The notes below the pieces were generated by a model that was given only the letters and a program-made list of their open reading frames with translations, did not search any database and had not been told where the DNA came from. Below, one piece after another: positions 46,982 through 61,000 of a DNA stretch of 64,000 nucleotides. The stretch is from Trichuris trichiura (Eukaryota; Nematoda; Enoplea; Trichinellida; Trichuridae). The position numbers and the translations under genes are program-made. The stretch spans positions 372,001 to 436,000 of the forward strand of contig JBAJFE010000014.1 of the NCBI GenBank assembly GCA_037903355.1, written 5' to 3'. Positions within the stretch are counted from its first letter, which is position 1. The number at the start of each line of letters is the position of its first letter.

Positions 46982-48022
46982 GTGAGTTTTTAAACCTAAA
47001 TCAGAATACAATTCCTATGGTTGAGACTAGTCTTACGTAAAGGCCGAACAGGATGGTGAACACACATACAGTATGACGGTGAGGGCATAACAAACAGAAC
47101 TCAGCAGTTTGAAACCATTATAATCAGCACATCTTGTAACAGCCGAATGAAAGACGATAATTTTATTTTGTAAATGAAACTGCCTCCCTTTATCAAAAAT
47201 AACGGAGCTTTCAGAACGCTGACCACGCCCGCTCTATCCTCGCCTGATTTGTAACGATTGACAGCTTCAGTTTCGGAAGATAAACGATCTTCTCGTCGTG
47301 CAACACAATCTCAAAGTCAACCGGTGAGGTGGATAGAGATTCCGAGTCATAAAAAGCACTAACTGGGCAACAGCAAGCCGATAGGATCAGCTAGAAAAAG
47401 ATTTAAGTCTAATTCAGCGAATATCAATTATGAACATATTGCTGGCTATTAAGGATCTTATCAGTTAACCAGTCATGGTCAACGACGACCTTTCAACTCG
47501 CAGCTCCTGTAAGCTGAGCCTAAAAGTGGCCTTACTTAAACCACACCTTTAGTAACCGCCGTTATGATCAGCAGGAAATTTATTCTACGTAGACTCTGAA
47601 GAGGAGAAAAGATTTTTCCCGAAAACTACGCCATGAAGTTTGAGCTGTAGTAAACGAGTTGCTTCCTTAAGAGACTTGTGAGGACCCTTAAAACCCATCG
47701 CACTTAATGAAATAAAACTATTATTTTTAAGACAGTCTAAGTTATTTTCAAACGGCGATGGTGTGATATTTTTCAAGTTAACCCATTGGAAGAAACGGGA
47801 ACAACGGCAGGAACCTGCAAATCACAAACAAAGTAGCATACTGTAGCGCTCTAGAATAGTCGAGTTAGAGAAGGTAGTATCGTTTTTGTGCTGTCTGTCA
47901 AATTTATTCTTTAAACTACGTTTAATTTTGCTCTTTTAAAGCCGCGTTGACTTTCCCTCTGCTTTCGCTATGTTTTATTCGCAGGAAAAGTTTGAAGGAG
48001 AACGTTTTTTGTGTTTTTAGAA
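46982..48022. other. Intergenic upstream of SMNDC1
   Basis: No supported gene. An acceptor-like GTTTTTAG ends 2 nt before the SMNDC1 ATG. Confidence 0.35.
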
Positions 48023-49780
48023 ATGGAGGATTTACATGCGAATTTGGAAAACTACAATGTCCAGTTGCAACAAGTCGAAGCTGCTCTTATCGCCGAGCCA
48101 GGAAGTGAAGAGCTCAAAAAGTTGAAAGCCGACCTCGAAGAGGTCATACAGATTACGAATGAGTTGGTTCAGGCTAATATCATTGCCGCCGAAGCGGCTG
48201 GACCTCCTGAAGCGCTGCCTGACGATCCGAAACCGGTGAAGGAATGGAAAGTAAGATGTTTGCTTACAATTTCTTTCCGTGCGACTTCTGTTGCAATGGT
48301 TTTGGGTTTTGATTGCGCTTGTTCAGGTTTGCGTAAGAGATTGAATTCTAGGATAAAGTGGCTACTAACTGATAACAAATTCTTATTTTTGCTGATATAT
48401 AATGGGTAATACAAGTTGAAGCTAGCCTGCAGCAGTTCCCACTATGCGCGCAACCACTTTGCTTACTTCGGATGTACCGCATTTTCCAAAGGTTGCACAA
48501 TGATTGCTCAAGTGAATCGATTTAAGTTCCTTTGTTGTACGCCATTCTTTGTGCTTTAATTTCTATCTTGCAACAGATCCAGGTCGTACGTGAGTTTGAC
48601 CGTTGCATCGCTGAGCTGCTTCGCTCAGCACGTAGATATTTTGTGAAGCGCGAACAAAACTCCATCTTATGTTCGTATGTTTCATACAGTGTGGCGTAGA
48701 ACTGGTGAGACCTGTGTAATCATCACAACGTCTGATGTTAACTATGGCTGCTACGAGTTTTCACGCCTGTAACTTTTAGCTCCGTAACCGGATTTAGCTG
48801 AAACCCAAATGGGAACGGATAGCAGTGCTTTATTGGTAGTCTGACGAACTAGTCTTCCAAAGACATCTTGTGCACTTCATGAAAGCGAACTTTCGCCGGA
48901 TTGCAGAATATTTTTGTTAGTTTTTGATTTAATAGTTTTCTAAGCGACTCTGTTTAGGTGGGCGACCGATGCATGGCCATTTGGTCGAAGAACAACCAGT
49001 TGTACGAGGCTGTAATTGATGGCATCTCTGAGGGAAAAGCCGCAGTCACTTTTGTTGGTAATGTTCTTGACTTGTCTTCTTATCCCGACTTACTCTTATC
49101 CGTGATGCCTTATAGGTTATAACGTTACGGAGATAAACCGACTCTATCTACTTCGCATTTGTGACGACGTACAACCAAAGAAATATATATGGGACACTAA
49201 GCCTAAAGGTAAAAATCAGTGGCAAATGGAAAAGGAACGGCGCCGGAAAAAAGCTCAAAAGAAAGCCCAACGTCTTAAGCAAATGGAACAGGAAAAAGAG
49301 ACAGAAAAAATGAAGTGGAAGGACTTCAGCTCAAAGGCTTTTTCAAAGTCGTATAAGGTAGGGTTCGAAACAATATTTTTTACTGCAATAAAACTATCTT
49401 CTCTGTTAATAACATCGTTTCCAATGGTTAAAGTAGTCTACTTCCCTTCTGTACAGCTTTCAGGGTTAAAATAGGGGTCTGTCTTAAATAGAGAGACATC
49501 TGTTGTTTCATTTCTTAGTCGTTTTCCTTTACTGACAATTCATCTTGCATCCAAGTGCTAAAAAATTAGTAGTAGCATTATTTTCAATGATTGCGTGAGA
49601 AATCGCTTGTTGTAACGTGGTATCATTTAGGGAATACGGAAGGAATCGATCTTCGCTTCACCTGATACCGAAACTGGCAGGGTTGGCGTTGGAACGTGCG
49701 GCATATCTGGCAAACCAATGACTCGTTTTGTTTACCAGGACAAATTGGTTACGGGGAAGCTGAATACCCCGCCATTTTAA
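48023..49780 (+). CDS. SMNDC1: SMNDC1 / SPF30 splicing factor (Tudor domain)
   Basis: Four exons (48023-48250, 48958-49057, 49116-49357, 49631-49780) join in frame to 239 residues, against 238 in human. The N-terminal helix includes NVQLQQVEAAL. The Tudor domain spans exons 2-3 (VGDRCMAIWSKNNQLYEAVI, then AAVTFVGYNVTEIN). A Lys/Glu-rich coiled region follows (KKAQKKAQRLKQMEQEKE). The end has the conserved SIFASPDTETGRVGVGTCG and KPMTRF. SPF30 binds symmetric dimethyl-arginine on Sm proteins and helps the tri-snRNP join the spliceosome. The first intron is unusually long here (707 nt). An AG lies 2 nt before the ATG. It is convergent with BCAT, about 340 bp away. Confidence 0.95.
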
Positions 49781-50120
49781 CGGTATACTTGTAAAGTCGA
49801 TTGAGGCGCAAAGGTGCTGCCATTCTATTCATTTATTAGCGATAATGAAATTTTAAGACATGTCTGGTCCTTACTTTTCATTTGCAAGACAGAATCGAGA
49901 ATTGTGTTCCTGTGATCTCCTAAGCATTGAAGCAACTTTGTTATGCAAATGAGTTTTTATCTAAGTACAGCATCACGTTGTATCCGGGCTTATGGGCAAC
50001 TGCGGCGAAGAGGGAAGCGTTGCTGGTGAAATTTTCCAAACGTCTTCTTATGCAATCAACAGTGTCCAATCGGGACGTTCTAACACACCAGTCTAGAAAA
50101 TTTTGCACTGAAGTTAATCG

Positions 50121-53100
50121 TCAGAGTACTGTAGAACTTACCTGAATATCAGTAATTGCTTTGAAACATCTTTGCGACAGTTCAGCGTGTTTCATGGTTG
50201 GGATTTCGTGCGTTGTGCACGTGTCACCTTTTTTGTATATAATTTTGTTGATTGGCGACACAATGACAGCCGTTCCGCTCCCAAAAATTTCGATAACCTA
50301 AGAGATTGTCCCTTTTTAGGTTAAAGTAGATGCATAGGCTAAGATACGGCGTTGAGCAGTGTACGTATTATAGCTCATTTCCTGCCCCATTCTGTCGATC
50401 AAGTAACCGAAAACTTCCCTTCTAAACTAAACGAGTAAATAATATTATCACAGGATTAGACTGACTTGCGTGACAGAAGCATGCAGACGATTTGAATAAG
50501 TTTTCTTTTTTTGTTACTCGATTTATATGGTATTGTTTCTATTTAGTATACCCGTTATGCGTTACAACTGGCTGGTGAACTTCACGTCAAGTGGGTCATT
50601 CAAGTTTATGCCAAGTATTATACTGAAGGTGTAAACTACGTAAAATTTAAAAGTTTTATTGACTAAAGCTTTACTTTATAAGATAGTTATGGTCTATGTT
50701 TTACAAGCTGATTTGGGAAGGATTAAACGAAATGCTGAGACTTACTCTATTTTCTTCTAGTGCCCGCAGCAGCTGAGGCATTGTGTAGTGCTTTTCCACG
50801 ACGCTGAATTCATTCTAAAGCCAAGGTAAAGTTGTGAGTATTAGCTGCGAAAAGAAGGGTGACATGGCTTAAGGAAAAGACTTCCTTCAGCTTAGTTTTG
50901 TTTATCTGTTTGAACAGTCAGTTGTGAAAAGCTTTCTCCAGAAGTTTAGGGGAGTTTGTAGCGTTACATTTTAAGCTTTTACCAAAAACGGAATAGATAT
51001 TAACAAAGTGAGAAACAGGGGTTGGTCTCTTACTTTTACTTTATGGCGATTACTGCTTCAATCACTTACCCATTCTTTAGCCAGTTCAATGATAGTCTGT
51101 CTTGTCACACCAGGTAAGATCAAGCCGTCGAGAGGAGCGGTGATAAGCTCCTTATCTCCTTTCTCATTGATCCAATAAACAAATAAATTCATAGCGCCTA
51201 CTTCCGTTATGATTTCTTCTGGCCCAAAGAGCCATAGGTTTTGGCTGCAGCCATGTTTGTGCGCAGCTGCAAGGTGGTATAAAGTTGGAGCGTAGTTTCT
51301 AAACATATGAGTATCTATCGTAAAATACACGAGTATGTACAATTTCTTACGATCCCATCTTGGCATTTCCTGCTCCTCCGTACCACGCTCTAACGGCGGA
51401 TGGGTCCGCGTAAAGTGCTACCGGATTCAGCTTAGAAGTTCCAGAACCCCAATAGGACCCAACCGGTCCTGCGATAATGTACAGTAGCGAACTATTTGGT
51501 ATAGAAATTCCTACTGTTGGCTGAAATAAGGACCATAAATTCAATATTACCTGCTTTCTTCATTTTGAATTTTAAAAATTTGAATTTGTTAGGCTTAAGC
51601 AACTTGGAACTGAACAGCTCAATAATGCGTAGCGAGCATGCAAAAGTCGCCTATCTCGTTACTAGCATGCCTTCCCTGAAGGGCGGGAAGAGGAAGTAAC
51701 TTAATGTAAGCAAGTAAATGTTCGTTCCCTTACTTCCGTTGCAATCATTGTTGGTCTGATGTAGAAGCTGCCTGAAGGATCTTCAGGAATCCAATCTTTC
51801 TCGATACGTACAAATTCGACTAGACAATTCAAAAATTCTTCTGCGTCAAAGTTCTGGAAAACGTTACTGAACAGGTGTGCACCTTTCGTAAAATTTAATA
51901 TTACTGGCATGGAACATCGCTGCGCAGACCGGAGCATTCTCTGAACGTTTAAACGTGGCCGAAATAAACGAATTTTGCCGTCAATTCCTCTGAATGCCTT
52001 CAAGCCTTCAAAAATCTGTAAACGCGAAATGTACTTGCAATTATGTCAAAATAAAGGGATTAACAGGGCTGCTGCTCAGTGCTTACCTGGCACGCGTAAT
52101 GTAAAACTTTGGAAGCGGGATGAAGAACCAAATCGTGAAAAGGACAAATCTTTGGTTTGCCCCAACCGTCCCGCGATGTCCACTCCACTTCAAACATGTG
52201 GTCAGAAAAGTCTTCACCAAAGCGCACTTCACTGAACGGTTTCTTCTGTTTTCGCTCGTTAGGCGGAACTATCACTTTTTTCAAGTCTTTGTACTGAAGT
52301 TTGAATATACGGAAAGCGAATGCATTTAACTGGAATACATTTTTGTCATACTGTACACATCGCGCTTTGATCTTTTGCTTGACTACTCAAAAGAAATGAA
52401 ACTGATCTCCAGTTTCCATAAACCAATATTTACTGTTAAGTTAAGGGAAACAGATTTACAGATTGAACAACGTCACTGATTCAATTTTTGCCCTTTACTT
52501 ACACTTGATTTTTCCCGATAAATGTTGTATCCTTAATCCTCTGTCCACTCTAGAAGGAAAGCAGTACCTGACAGCTTGTTTAGTTTACCAGAGGCGCTTT
52601 AGAGGAATGCGTACCTCCTAATTTAGTAATTACAAAACAAGTGTAGTCTAGCAATAGAAAAGAAATTGATAATTTTTTGGTACGGTACAAGTCAGTTTAC
52701 CTACGACAAAAAACATCTGTACAGACGTTTCCAGCGCTAAAAGTGGGCGCGATAAAATTTTAGAAATACACCATTGTTTCTTTACAGACAAACTAGACAT
52801 TATCCGGAAGGACTGAGGTACCTTTACGCAATAAACAGTATGGTGATCAATACCAAATACCTAATAAGGAATTTTACTTGCTTAGCATGAACTACAGGTT
52901 TTTAAAATTTGGTATATTGCATACGACAAAGTTAGTGCACTTCGATGAACGTGACTTTCATTACGTGACAGTATGTCCTGTCGCATTTGTTCCTCAAGTT
53001 TCCTCTAAATAAATCTGCGAAGCCTTATTTTATGTTTTGTAAAGTCTATACATTTTACTAGATTTATTCCATGCGGCGAGCCAATAAATTTGCTATATTT

Positions 53101-53436
53101 TTACATCTATGCTTCCTAACGTTGTGTTATTGTAAGTCCTTTGGCAAACCGACGACCGTTCGATAAGGCTCTCACTTAGGCATTTTGCATCTATAAAGAG
53201 GACTTTTCGAAACAGAATGTAAGCGCGTGAGATGTTTTGAAAACTGGGGTAATGGAATTGTTGATGTTCAAAAAAGGAACCAAGTATTTCGAGCGACTTA
53301 CGTAGAACGTTCCACAGAATGCAGGTATGGATGTATCCCTGGCATACCATCTGCTCGCTGTGACGCTCCGGTTGTAGCGACTGACTGAATTTTCCATGAC
53401 GAACCGAAGCATAGGGATTAACGGGTATGCGGTCAT
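50121..53436 (-). CDS. BCAT: Branched-chain amino acid aminotransferase, mitochondrial type
   Basis: Seven minus-strand exons: 53302-53436, 52087-52293, 51734-52015, 51351-51520, 51070-51298, 50746-50814 and 50142-50297, with a stop at 50121 if the last donor is not used. This gives about 420 residues. It is a fold-type IV PLP enzyme that interconverts Leu/Ile/Val and their keto acids. Seen are DHMFEVEW, FEGLKAFRG, RLFRPRLN, FYIRPTMIATE, GPVGSYW, the segment GGAGNAKMGSNY with the PLP-binding Lys, EVGAMNLFVYW, LPGVTRQ and GSGTAVIVSPI. Exon 1 has an Arg/Ser-rich start (MLRFVMENSVSRYNRS) that reads as a mitochondrial presequence. The Cys-x-x-Cys redox pair of mammalian BCATs is absent (V-S-P-I). 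The intron after exon 1 is about 1 kb, and the C-terminal exon may be incomplete. Confidence 0.9.
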
Positions 53437-54114
53437 CCTTGCGTAAGTGCTTTGTGGTCAGGAATGGTCGCGTTGTTTCGCCATCTGTTCAGCCTAAAAA
53501 ACTTGAAATGTTCATTCAAATAACGTTTCGCTTCTCTGTTCTAACGGTAGTTTATAAAGCCGTCCTTGTATGAATGATATGCAGCTCCCTAATGGCCTAC
53601 ACTACCATATCTAGCTACCAGGAAGGCTGCTAGCTCTAACAGTTAAAGGTCAAGTGGCTTCTTACACGATATCATAATTCTAAAAATCAGTAGCATAAGG
53701 TGACTTGGTCTAGATCAGCTTTTTTGGATTTGGCGCAACTGCAAGAACCTTGTTGGATCAGTTAAGTCATCGTCGTTCATTGTAATGATGGGTACGTGCC
53801 ATAACAACCACGTTGCAGGTTGACGCAAGGTTAGGAAACCCCGCTGCGACATTGTTGTCACGCTAAGAAAGGATAACCCGACCGTTTATCGCGTTTGTTT
53901 TTGCCAGTAATGAAAGGCCGACTGTTTCGTTGGAGGGCTGTCTATTTGCGGCAAGTACTTCTAAGGATAAAGTGCTTTTCAACTGCAAGTAGGCGTAGCG
54001 TATGCAAACACTGAGTGGCAATGTCTGAAATGAGCGATTTATTTCGTGGTTCCCTATTTTTCTTATTTTTTGCTACTTGAATACTGGATGCTTCGTAACA
54101 GGATTTGATGTTTC

Positions 54115-54243
54115 ATGGTTGGTAGGTCTTCTACGGCTTTTCCCGTTCATTTGTGTCTGTATTGGTCTCTGTAAATAAACGAAAGTCAGAGACCAACACA
54201 GATACAAATAAACGGGAAAAGCCGTAGAAGACGTACCAACCAT
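54115..54243. repeat. Inverted repeat with 56-bp arms and 17-nt loop
   Basis: Arms 54115-54170 and 54188-54243 are reverse complements with about 4 mismatches. Both contain CTTCTACGGCTTTTCCCGTT (on the first arm's strand). The sequence does not match the Penelope terminal arms at 46.4 kb or the hairpin at 1.1 kb, so it is an independent foldback. Confidence 0.8.
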
Positions 54244-57200
54244 TTTTTGTTACTGATGTTATCTCGAACGTTACCTAACGGTTTGCCTTGTACGAAATAC
54301 TCTAGGTTTTCTAGTAATGTTGTAGATACTTTAACTGTTCAGTTATTTCTACCGCCAGGCCACATAGCTTGTCTTCAGCAGCACCATTTGTTTTTGTTAA
54401 TGACGAAAATAATATTCATATGCACGGCATTGAAAAGCGTTTACTATACGTAACTTTCAGAACGAACCTTGCTCCGCATCGGCCTGGAATATAAGCTGAC
54501 AATTCACTTTATCACTCGCGTTGGAAGAGTGACCTGCTTACGTCAGAGGCATCCTTGACCTTGTAGAAAATGTGTGCAAACAGTGATACTGACACTTTGT
54601 GTAAATTCAAACGCGCGAATTCTGATTTTGCTTCGCCTATATTGAGCTCAAAATCTTGGAAACTCTATTTGGTATCTCATACGTCTAACAGTTAATATAT
54701 CGATCTGATAAATCTGTAATGCAATACTGAAAATGGAAAGATGAGTGCGTAACTTATGGATGCATAACTGAAATCAGAAAGGCTGATTACGTTGGAACTG
54801 ACTCGATCCTTTGTCCAAGGTGCATTCAAATGGAACGTGCGTATATTCGGCAATACAGTAAAAATGTTCAGGTTTAAACTATACGTAGCCGGTGAGCACG
54901 CGTGATAGCAAGTCACTTATACTGGCTGACCTTGCTGTGCAGCCCATTAATATTAACATTATTCTAACCTCAAGTGACTGACCCGTATTTGTGTAAGAAA
55001 TTACTTTCAGCAAGAAATGGCAACTATTGATTTTTTCTTAAGAGAATATGTTCGTCTATTTTTATTTTTCCTCTAGCGTAATGATGTGGAAGCATATTTT
55101 TTCCGTCTGCGAAAGGATATCATCAGGAGGCATTCAAGAACTGATTGTAAACCTGTTCACCACTCATTTACAGTAATCCTTAACTAATTGCGTTTTGAAC
55201 GTTGTAGGCTTTCAATATTCGCCTTGAGTCCAGCGGGATCAATGAAATTGCTTTGATATGCATTGAAACTTGATTGAAGCAGTGACTATGCAGCTATACT
55301 ACGCTTTTAGAAGGCGGCTTCTTTTCCGCAGTTAATTATTGCCTGTTTAGGATTGCGAAACGCAGAGGCTTTGATGCGAAGACTTAAACTAATTTAATCG
55401 TTGTTTGGCTGACTTAGTAACACGGAAGGAATCATTAGGATTGTTCAGCTGCAACCGAAACATATTCTTAAAATTCCATCGAAAAAGAACAATGTCACGG
55501 CGACTGGAAAATTTACCCTTAATTATTTCATTTCATGAACGTATTGAAAATGTAGCTTTATAGAAATAAGTAATGTTAAACTGCGGCAATGCGTATGAGA
55601 GTTAATATATCTGATTTAAAATATCCTTTGCAAACTGGCCCCGCTGATTGACTTTGCCTAAATTAAATGCATCAGTTAAAGGGCGGCGCATACCTGTTGG
55701 CCTACTGCTACAGCGAATTGAATTCCTTGAAGTCCTTTCCCAATTAAGCGTTATTTTTTCTAAAAAATTAACTACCAGTTAGGGTTATGGAAGTAGTCTG
55801 TTTTGTGGCTTATAATATTCATGTAAAAATATTTGACTATCCTTGCCTAATCTGTGATTCATCAAATTGAGCTCACATGAATGAGCAATAAACAGTACTT
55901 CCCACAAGAAGGAATGGAATGACGTCAGTATAACACAATCTTCGAGCTTGCTCTTGCCATAAAGCGTAGCTTTTCATTATTCATTGTTACTTTAGTTAAT
56001 TCAGTTGGGTTTTATTGCCGCTCGTTGCTAGCTTTGTTGGGCATTTAAATAACTCAACATCTTTTGACGAATTAATGCAGTCTCGTCGTTAGTCGGCTTA
56101 AATTGCTCTCCTGACTTGATGATTAAAGCGAAATAAAGTTTCATTGCGAAAGTTGCATTTGCTTGGCCCATTTCATTAGCACAGTCAAACCTTATCCTAA
56201 AACTTCATTTTCCGTTCGTTCCACCAAATGCAACTGCTATGCCATTGTTGGGGGTATGAATACGGCCGAAGACAAAAAAATTTCTTCCTATAATAAAAAT
56301 ATTTGTCTAGAAAGCATCTGACATGCCATCTTAGAAGTACCGGGAAACAAACCACAGGCTGAAAAATCATGGAACGTCGGTGCTTGAAATGGCTAAATTA
56401 TGAACGTCTGACTATTATTTTTTATTATAATTAGTTCAAATAGTTTTTCTAAGCAGTTTTGCCTGCTTTGATCGTACTCTAACGAAGTGCCCCTTAGCCT
56501 ACGTCACGAAACCAATGGATTCCTGGCATTCAACTCTAAAATGTATTCACTGTTTCTTGGTAGAAAGTACAGGCTTTTGTTGCCGGCTAATATAGTAATA
56601 ATACACTTCAAAGTGTTGAAATAGCCAAGTGAATGTTGGCACCGCCTCACATTTTGCAATGTTTGACAAAATCGCTATTCTGAGTAATGGCATATCTACG
56701 TTTGTTGTAAAAAAATTTGCAGATCACAATCATCATGGATAGCAGTTTTTGACGGACGTATTCAGCTGTCCAAGTGCCGCTGCCCGTCTCAGCTATGCTT
56801 TGTGACGTTGGGTGGTCTTTAAGTTGGAAAGTTTAAAGAGGAAAGTAAATGTCAAAAGGTACAAATGTAAATTCATAACCAAGGAAAGCAGAAGGGGAAA
56901 CAAAATGCGACTTAAGATATTCAGAAGGAAAAAATGTAAAGAAAAGTTATAGGGGTAGGCGGATCAGACGAAACAGTATTAGATAGACGTATAAGCCGCT
57001 ATAATTTCATAAGGCATACCTACATTACTATTAATGCTAAATTTGAATTTTTCAACGAAGATAACTCACCTAAGATGAATCGCCAGCAGTTGTACCCGTC
57101 GTCTAGCGTTGGATCACCGAGTAGTAGCAGCATGCATTATATAGAGTCCTGCCTTTGGTGCTGACTGCCTTTCACAGTTGTCGAACTCCAACTTTCTAAA

Positions 57201-57984
57201 GAACAGCGCAGCAACGTCATTGCCCATTTAAAGCCTGCTTTAATTAACGCACTTGGGAAAAATAAGCCATTTGTATTAATGAAAGCCAGAGAATGCTCAC
57301 GGAAGGATCAGCGCCCTTTAACTTTATTTCATCGATTCTTCTTGCGAAATTTGTTAGGCGTGGCCAATCGTATGCGCACCCACTCACTATTGACAACCGC
57401 GTAACTGTTAATATCCAAATACATTTTGCCGTGTGGTTTCAACTCTCCGTTGGAACATAAGTTTTTCTTAAGTGCTATGATATATTGTGTATGCCAAGCA
57501 TTTCAATCTCAGTGCTGTAAACGTGCCCATAAATTGCGCTGCGTTTTTCTGAGTTGAACTATTAATCGAATTTTCAAGGATATTGATCCTCTCAACTGCG
57601 ACAAGTGCACCCGTATAGCTAATCCTGCGCGGTACTCCTGATTAAATTTGCCTGTAGTCCACAAAAACTGGTGCTTCTTAGTAGATATCGATTGCCCACT
57701 TTCTCGGTAGTATCATAAACAATGGTCAACCTAATTGCGCCTTTGAAGGGCTTTGTTCAAAGGCGGAACTATGCTAAGTATTAATGGTTTGCTTTTACGC
57801 TTGCAATCTCCGCAGTTTTTTTTCAATTTAAAATTTGACGGTTTTCTGGCCGCTCATGTAACTGTGCTGCAGAATCGCGATGTGTTGATACTTCGTACAA
57901 TTTTCACAGAATCATTGCTATTGTTTGTTGCACTGCTGTTCAACTTACATTAAACAAACGTACAAATAACTAATTGTTTCTTCT

Positions 57985-58060
57985 TACGGATTGTATGTCC
58001 CGTTCTGAGTACGAAACTTTTTAAACTTTCGGGCTGCGCGTGGCCCGTCCTCAGCGGTAT
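57985..58060 (-). ncRNA. Hammerhead-like core in a Penelope terminal scrap
   Basis: On the minus strand, CCG-CTGAGGA (58054-58048) is followed by stem II GGGC / GCCC with an 8-nt loop and GAAA (58030-58027). Further on come GGGACATACA and ATCCGTAAGAAG, matching the tail layout seen at 12.0 and 46.4 kb. The TCCGGA palindrome after GAAA is replaced by TTTAAA. No coding part of the element is nearby, so this is a solo terminal remnant. Confidence 0.55.
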
Positions 58061-61000
58061 TAAATTGATTTAACAATGTACGAATAACCAAAAAAGCCAT
58101 GATCATATCACAGTAAAGACCTCCTTATCCGGAGCCTTTCTAAGTTAAGAGTTAGCGCAATGAGCAGAAAATTTTGTAGACCGAACCTCATGTGAGGCTC
58201 CAAGACATGTAAAATCAAGGATATTAGTTATGCAACGATCACCAGTGAGGAAACAGGTAACTCTGGGGAAAGGCCCGAGAAGTTACCCAGCAAAATGCTG
58301 CTTCATCTTAAAAGAACCCTTAAGGAGCCGTCTGTTTGAGGGGCGGGACCAAATTTAACAAGCTGGGAGCAAGGGCATAAAAGAACTTCGTCAATGAAAA
58401 CATTTGCTATTAATGCAAAGCATCCTGCCTTCAAGAATTATCAAATATTGCTACATTTATTACAAACATTTTGTGCACTTGCTTTCAGCCTGTGTATAAA
58501 AGGCTTATATGTAACAAATAAATTCGCGTTTAGTCCTCAGCCACCGCCTCGACATATCCCATTTCACATTCCCGTTTCGACAATTACTTTCTAAAAGACT
58601 TTGCAAGATGTCAGTTTATTGCGTGAACCTAACTTTTTTGATATTGAGTTAGATGTGACTGTTGAAGTTTTAATGGAACAAATAATTCTTTAGATTACCG
58701 CGCCAATGATACCACCACTACATTTCACTTTGCTGAAGGTGAGACGAGCTGCGTCATTTAAGCTTCAGTCGGTTTCTAACTAAGCAACTTTTGTTTTTCT
58801 ATTGTATGTATGTAGCTAACCGGTTAGGTTGTTATGAAAGCTTTACCCACCGTAGCCTTCAAGACTCATCCCGCTTATTTCGTTATCATGATAAGACTTC
58901 CCATTAATGAGTCTTTAACATGAAGTAGTACACAATGTGAGAAGCGAGAACGAGCCGGAATCACTAATACTTTATCCTTAAGGACATTTGCCGATGGAGC
59001 GGGCTCCTGCTTTGAAGCTATACCGCTAACTTCTGTATCCCAGGTTCCACGTGCTGACAAACTAATAATTAAAGCGTCGTTTTTCAAAGCTCATTTCCTG
59101 CTCAATTTTTGGAAAAGGGTAGTGCTTCATTGGTTAAGGTAATGTTCTGCCCCTTGTTTCTCCCGTTCGTTGTTTTTACGCTTAAACGCCAGTGTAGCTT
59201 TCCAAGCGTAGAAACGGAGTAGTGTTCGTCGTATTTCTAACGATTACTGCAGCGTTACAATTCAATATTTTTAAAAAACGATGGTACCTGATTACTACCG
59301 TACCGCCGTTTCAGCGCTTAAACAAATTTTCATGTAATAGCTAACGTTTGGAGAAATACGATGCAGTAATCCCTTATGATAGTTAATTTTCAGAGAAATT
59401 TTAATTGCAGAGCGTCCAGTTTTTTTCAATGGGCTCAAGCAGAAATGTCATTTCTAAAGACGAACGGTTAGAAGTATTTCCCAGGCAATGGTTTGCTCAG
59501 GACTGCACTGATTGCGGGTTTATGGAAAGTCAAGTCCACTGATTTCGTAAACATTGTAAACAATGCTTTAAGTGACTAACTGGCCAGTGTCTTCCCCATA
59601 TTTGGTAGTATCGTAGCTAATCTGTCCACTTTCTGTGCCCCAACAGCTCTCAGCAAACTAAATGTATTCTCTTTTTCTGCTTTCCCGAAATTTACTGCAA
59701 AACACCCTCTTGAAAAAACTGAAGTTGAAAGTAGCATCAAATTTAGGTGGATCTTATTGAACTACTCCGAGAAGCTTCATTTATATGTCTCTACGAATGA
59801 ACCTGTTCAAGAGCAAAACGTTTTATCTGAGAACACGAGTAACTTACCCTAAATTTTTGGGCTTCCTTTCCCCGTCATCAACGCGACGACAAGTGCTTAA
59901 CAGTGTACTGTTAACTGAAAGAAATGAAAGAATTTCTCAAAAGATCAACCAAACTTTATGAACTAAAAAAGTTGCCCATTCCACGCTGTGGGACTGTTGC
60001 GTACATAATTGTCAAGTCGAAACCAATGAGTTGATGTCTGCTGCCTTCCTTCGCCATTATACTGAAAAAAATGCATTTCCGTCATCCGTTCAAGGGTCAC
60101 CATGCATAATCGAGATGAACCAAAGTAGTAAACAAAATCTAATCGCTCCAGACATTTCTGATAGAGATAAGAGATTTTTGGCTGTTTTATGTTAATTTTT
60201 TCTTTACTTTCACCGCACAGATCAATCTGTTTATACACGCCCATCTTTCAGCGGTAGTGGAATAGAACGCTACCTGCAAAACTGTTCAAAAGATAAAATT
60301 TGGTTATTTTCAGAAGGCAACGTATGGCCGTATTATTAATAAGGTACAGATCGAATGCAGAATATCGTGTAGTGACGCAACCGCGTCGGATTTTGTTTTG
60401 TTTCAATTTTTTGAAGCGCATTTGGAACTGAGATTCTGTATATCCATGGCCGGTCGTTCTGCCATGGCAACTGATTGCTAAAAGTGAAGTAATGTAGCGT
60501 GCTTTTCTCTTTCGGTAGTTTGTCACTCTCTTTAGGTCGATAAGAAATAATCCAAATATGCACCAGTTTCTTTGCGTGACAGAGACAGTTTTGTTCTCCG
60601 CTTTCTCCATCTTGCGTCAACTCGTGTTACAAGTTGAGGTCATTCGTTCGACAAAGTCAAAGAATTCATTTCGAATGGAATAAAAGTGCGCGCCGCTTTT
60701 GTTCCCCCCTTATTTGTCAAGTTGCATACTGGTCTTGAAAGGTTTCCAAAATTTGAAATGCTTTTTCACCTTTCAAAATAAAGCCACAACTAATGTAGGC
60801 TAAATTATCCATGGGTTATATGCTTGGAGAGCATTTCCAAGTAACCTAAATTTCCACAACATTACGCTAATAATAGTTAGTAGAAACCGAAAGCTATATC
60901 TGTAGATAACACATACAAAGATTATAGATGACATGCTGCCCTTTGCGAGGTCTATGTTTCACATTTCTTGTTAACAGACAAACAAAGTGATTCAATGGCC

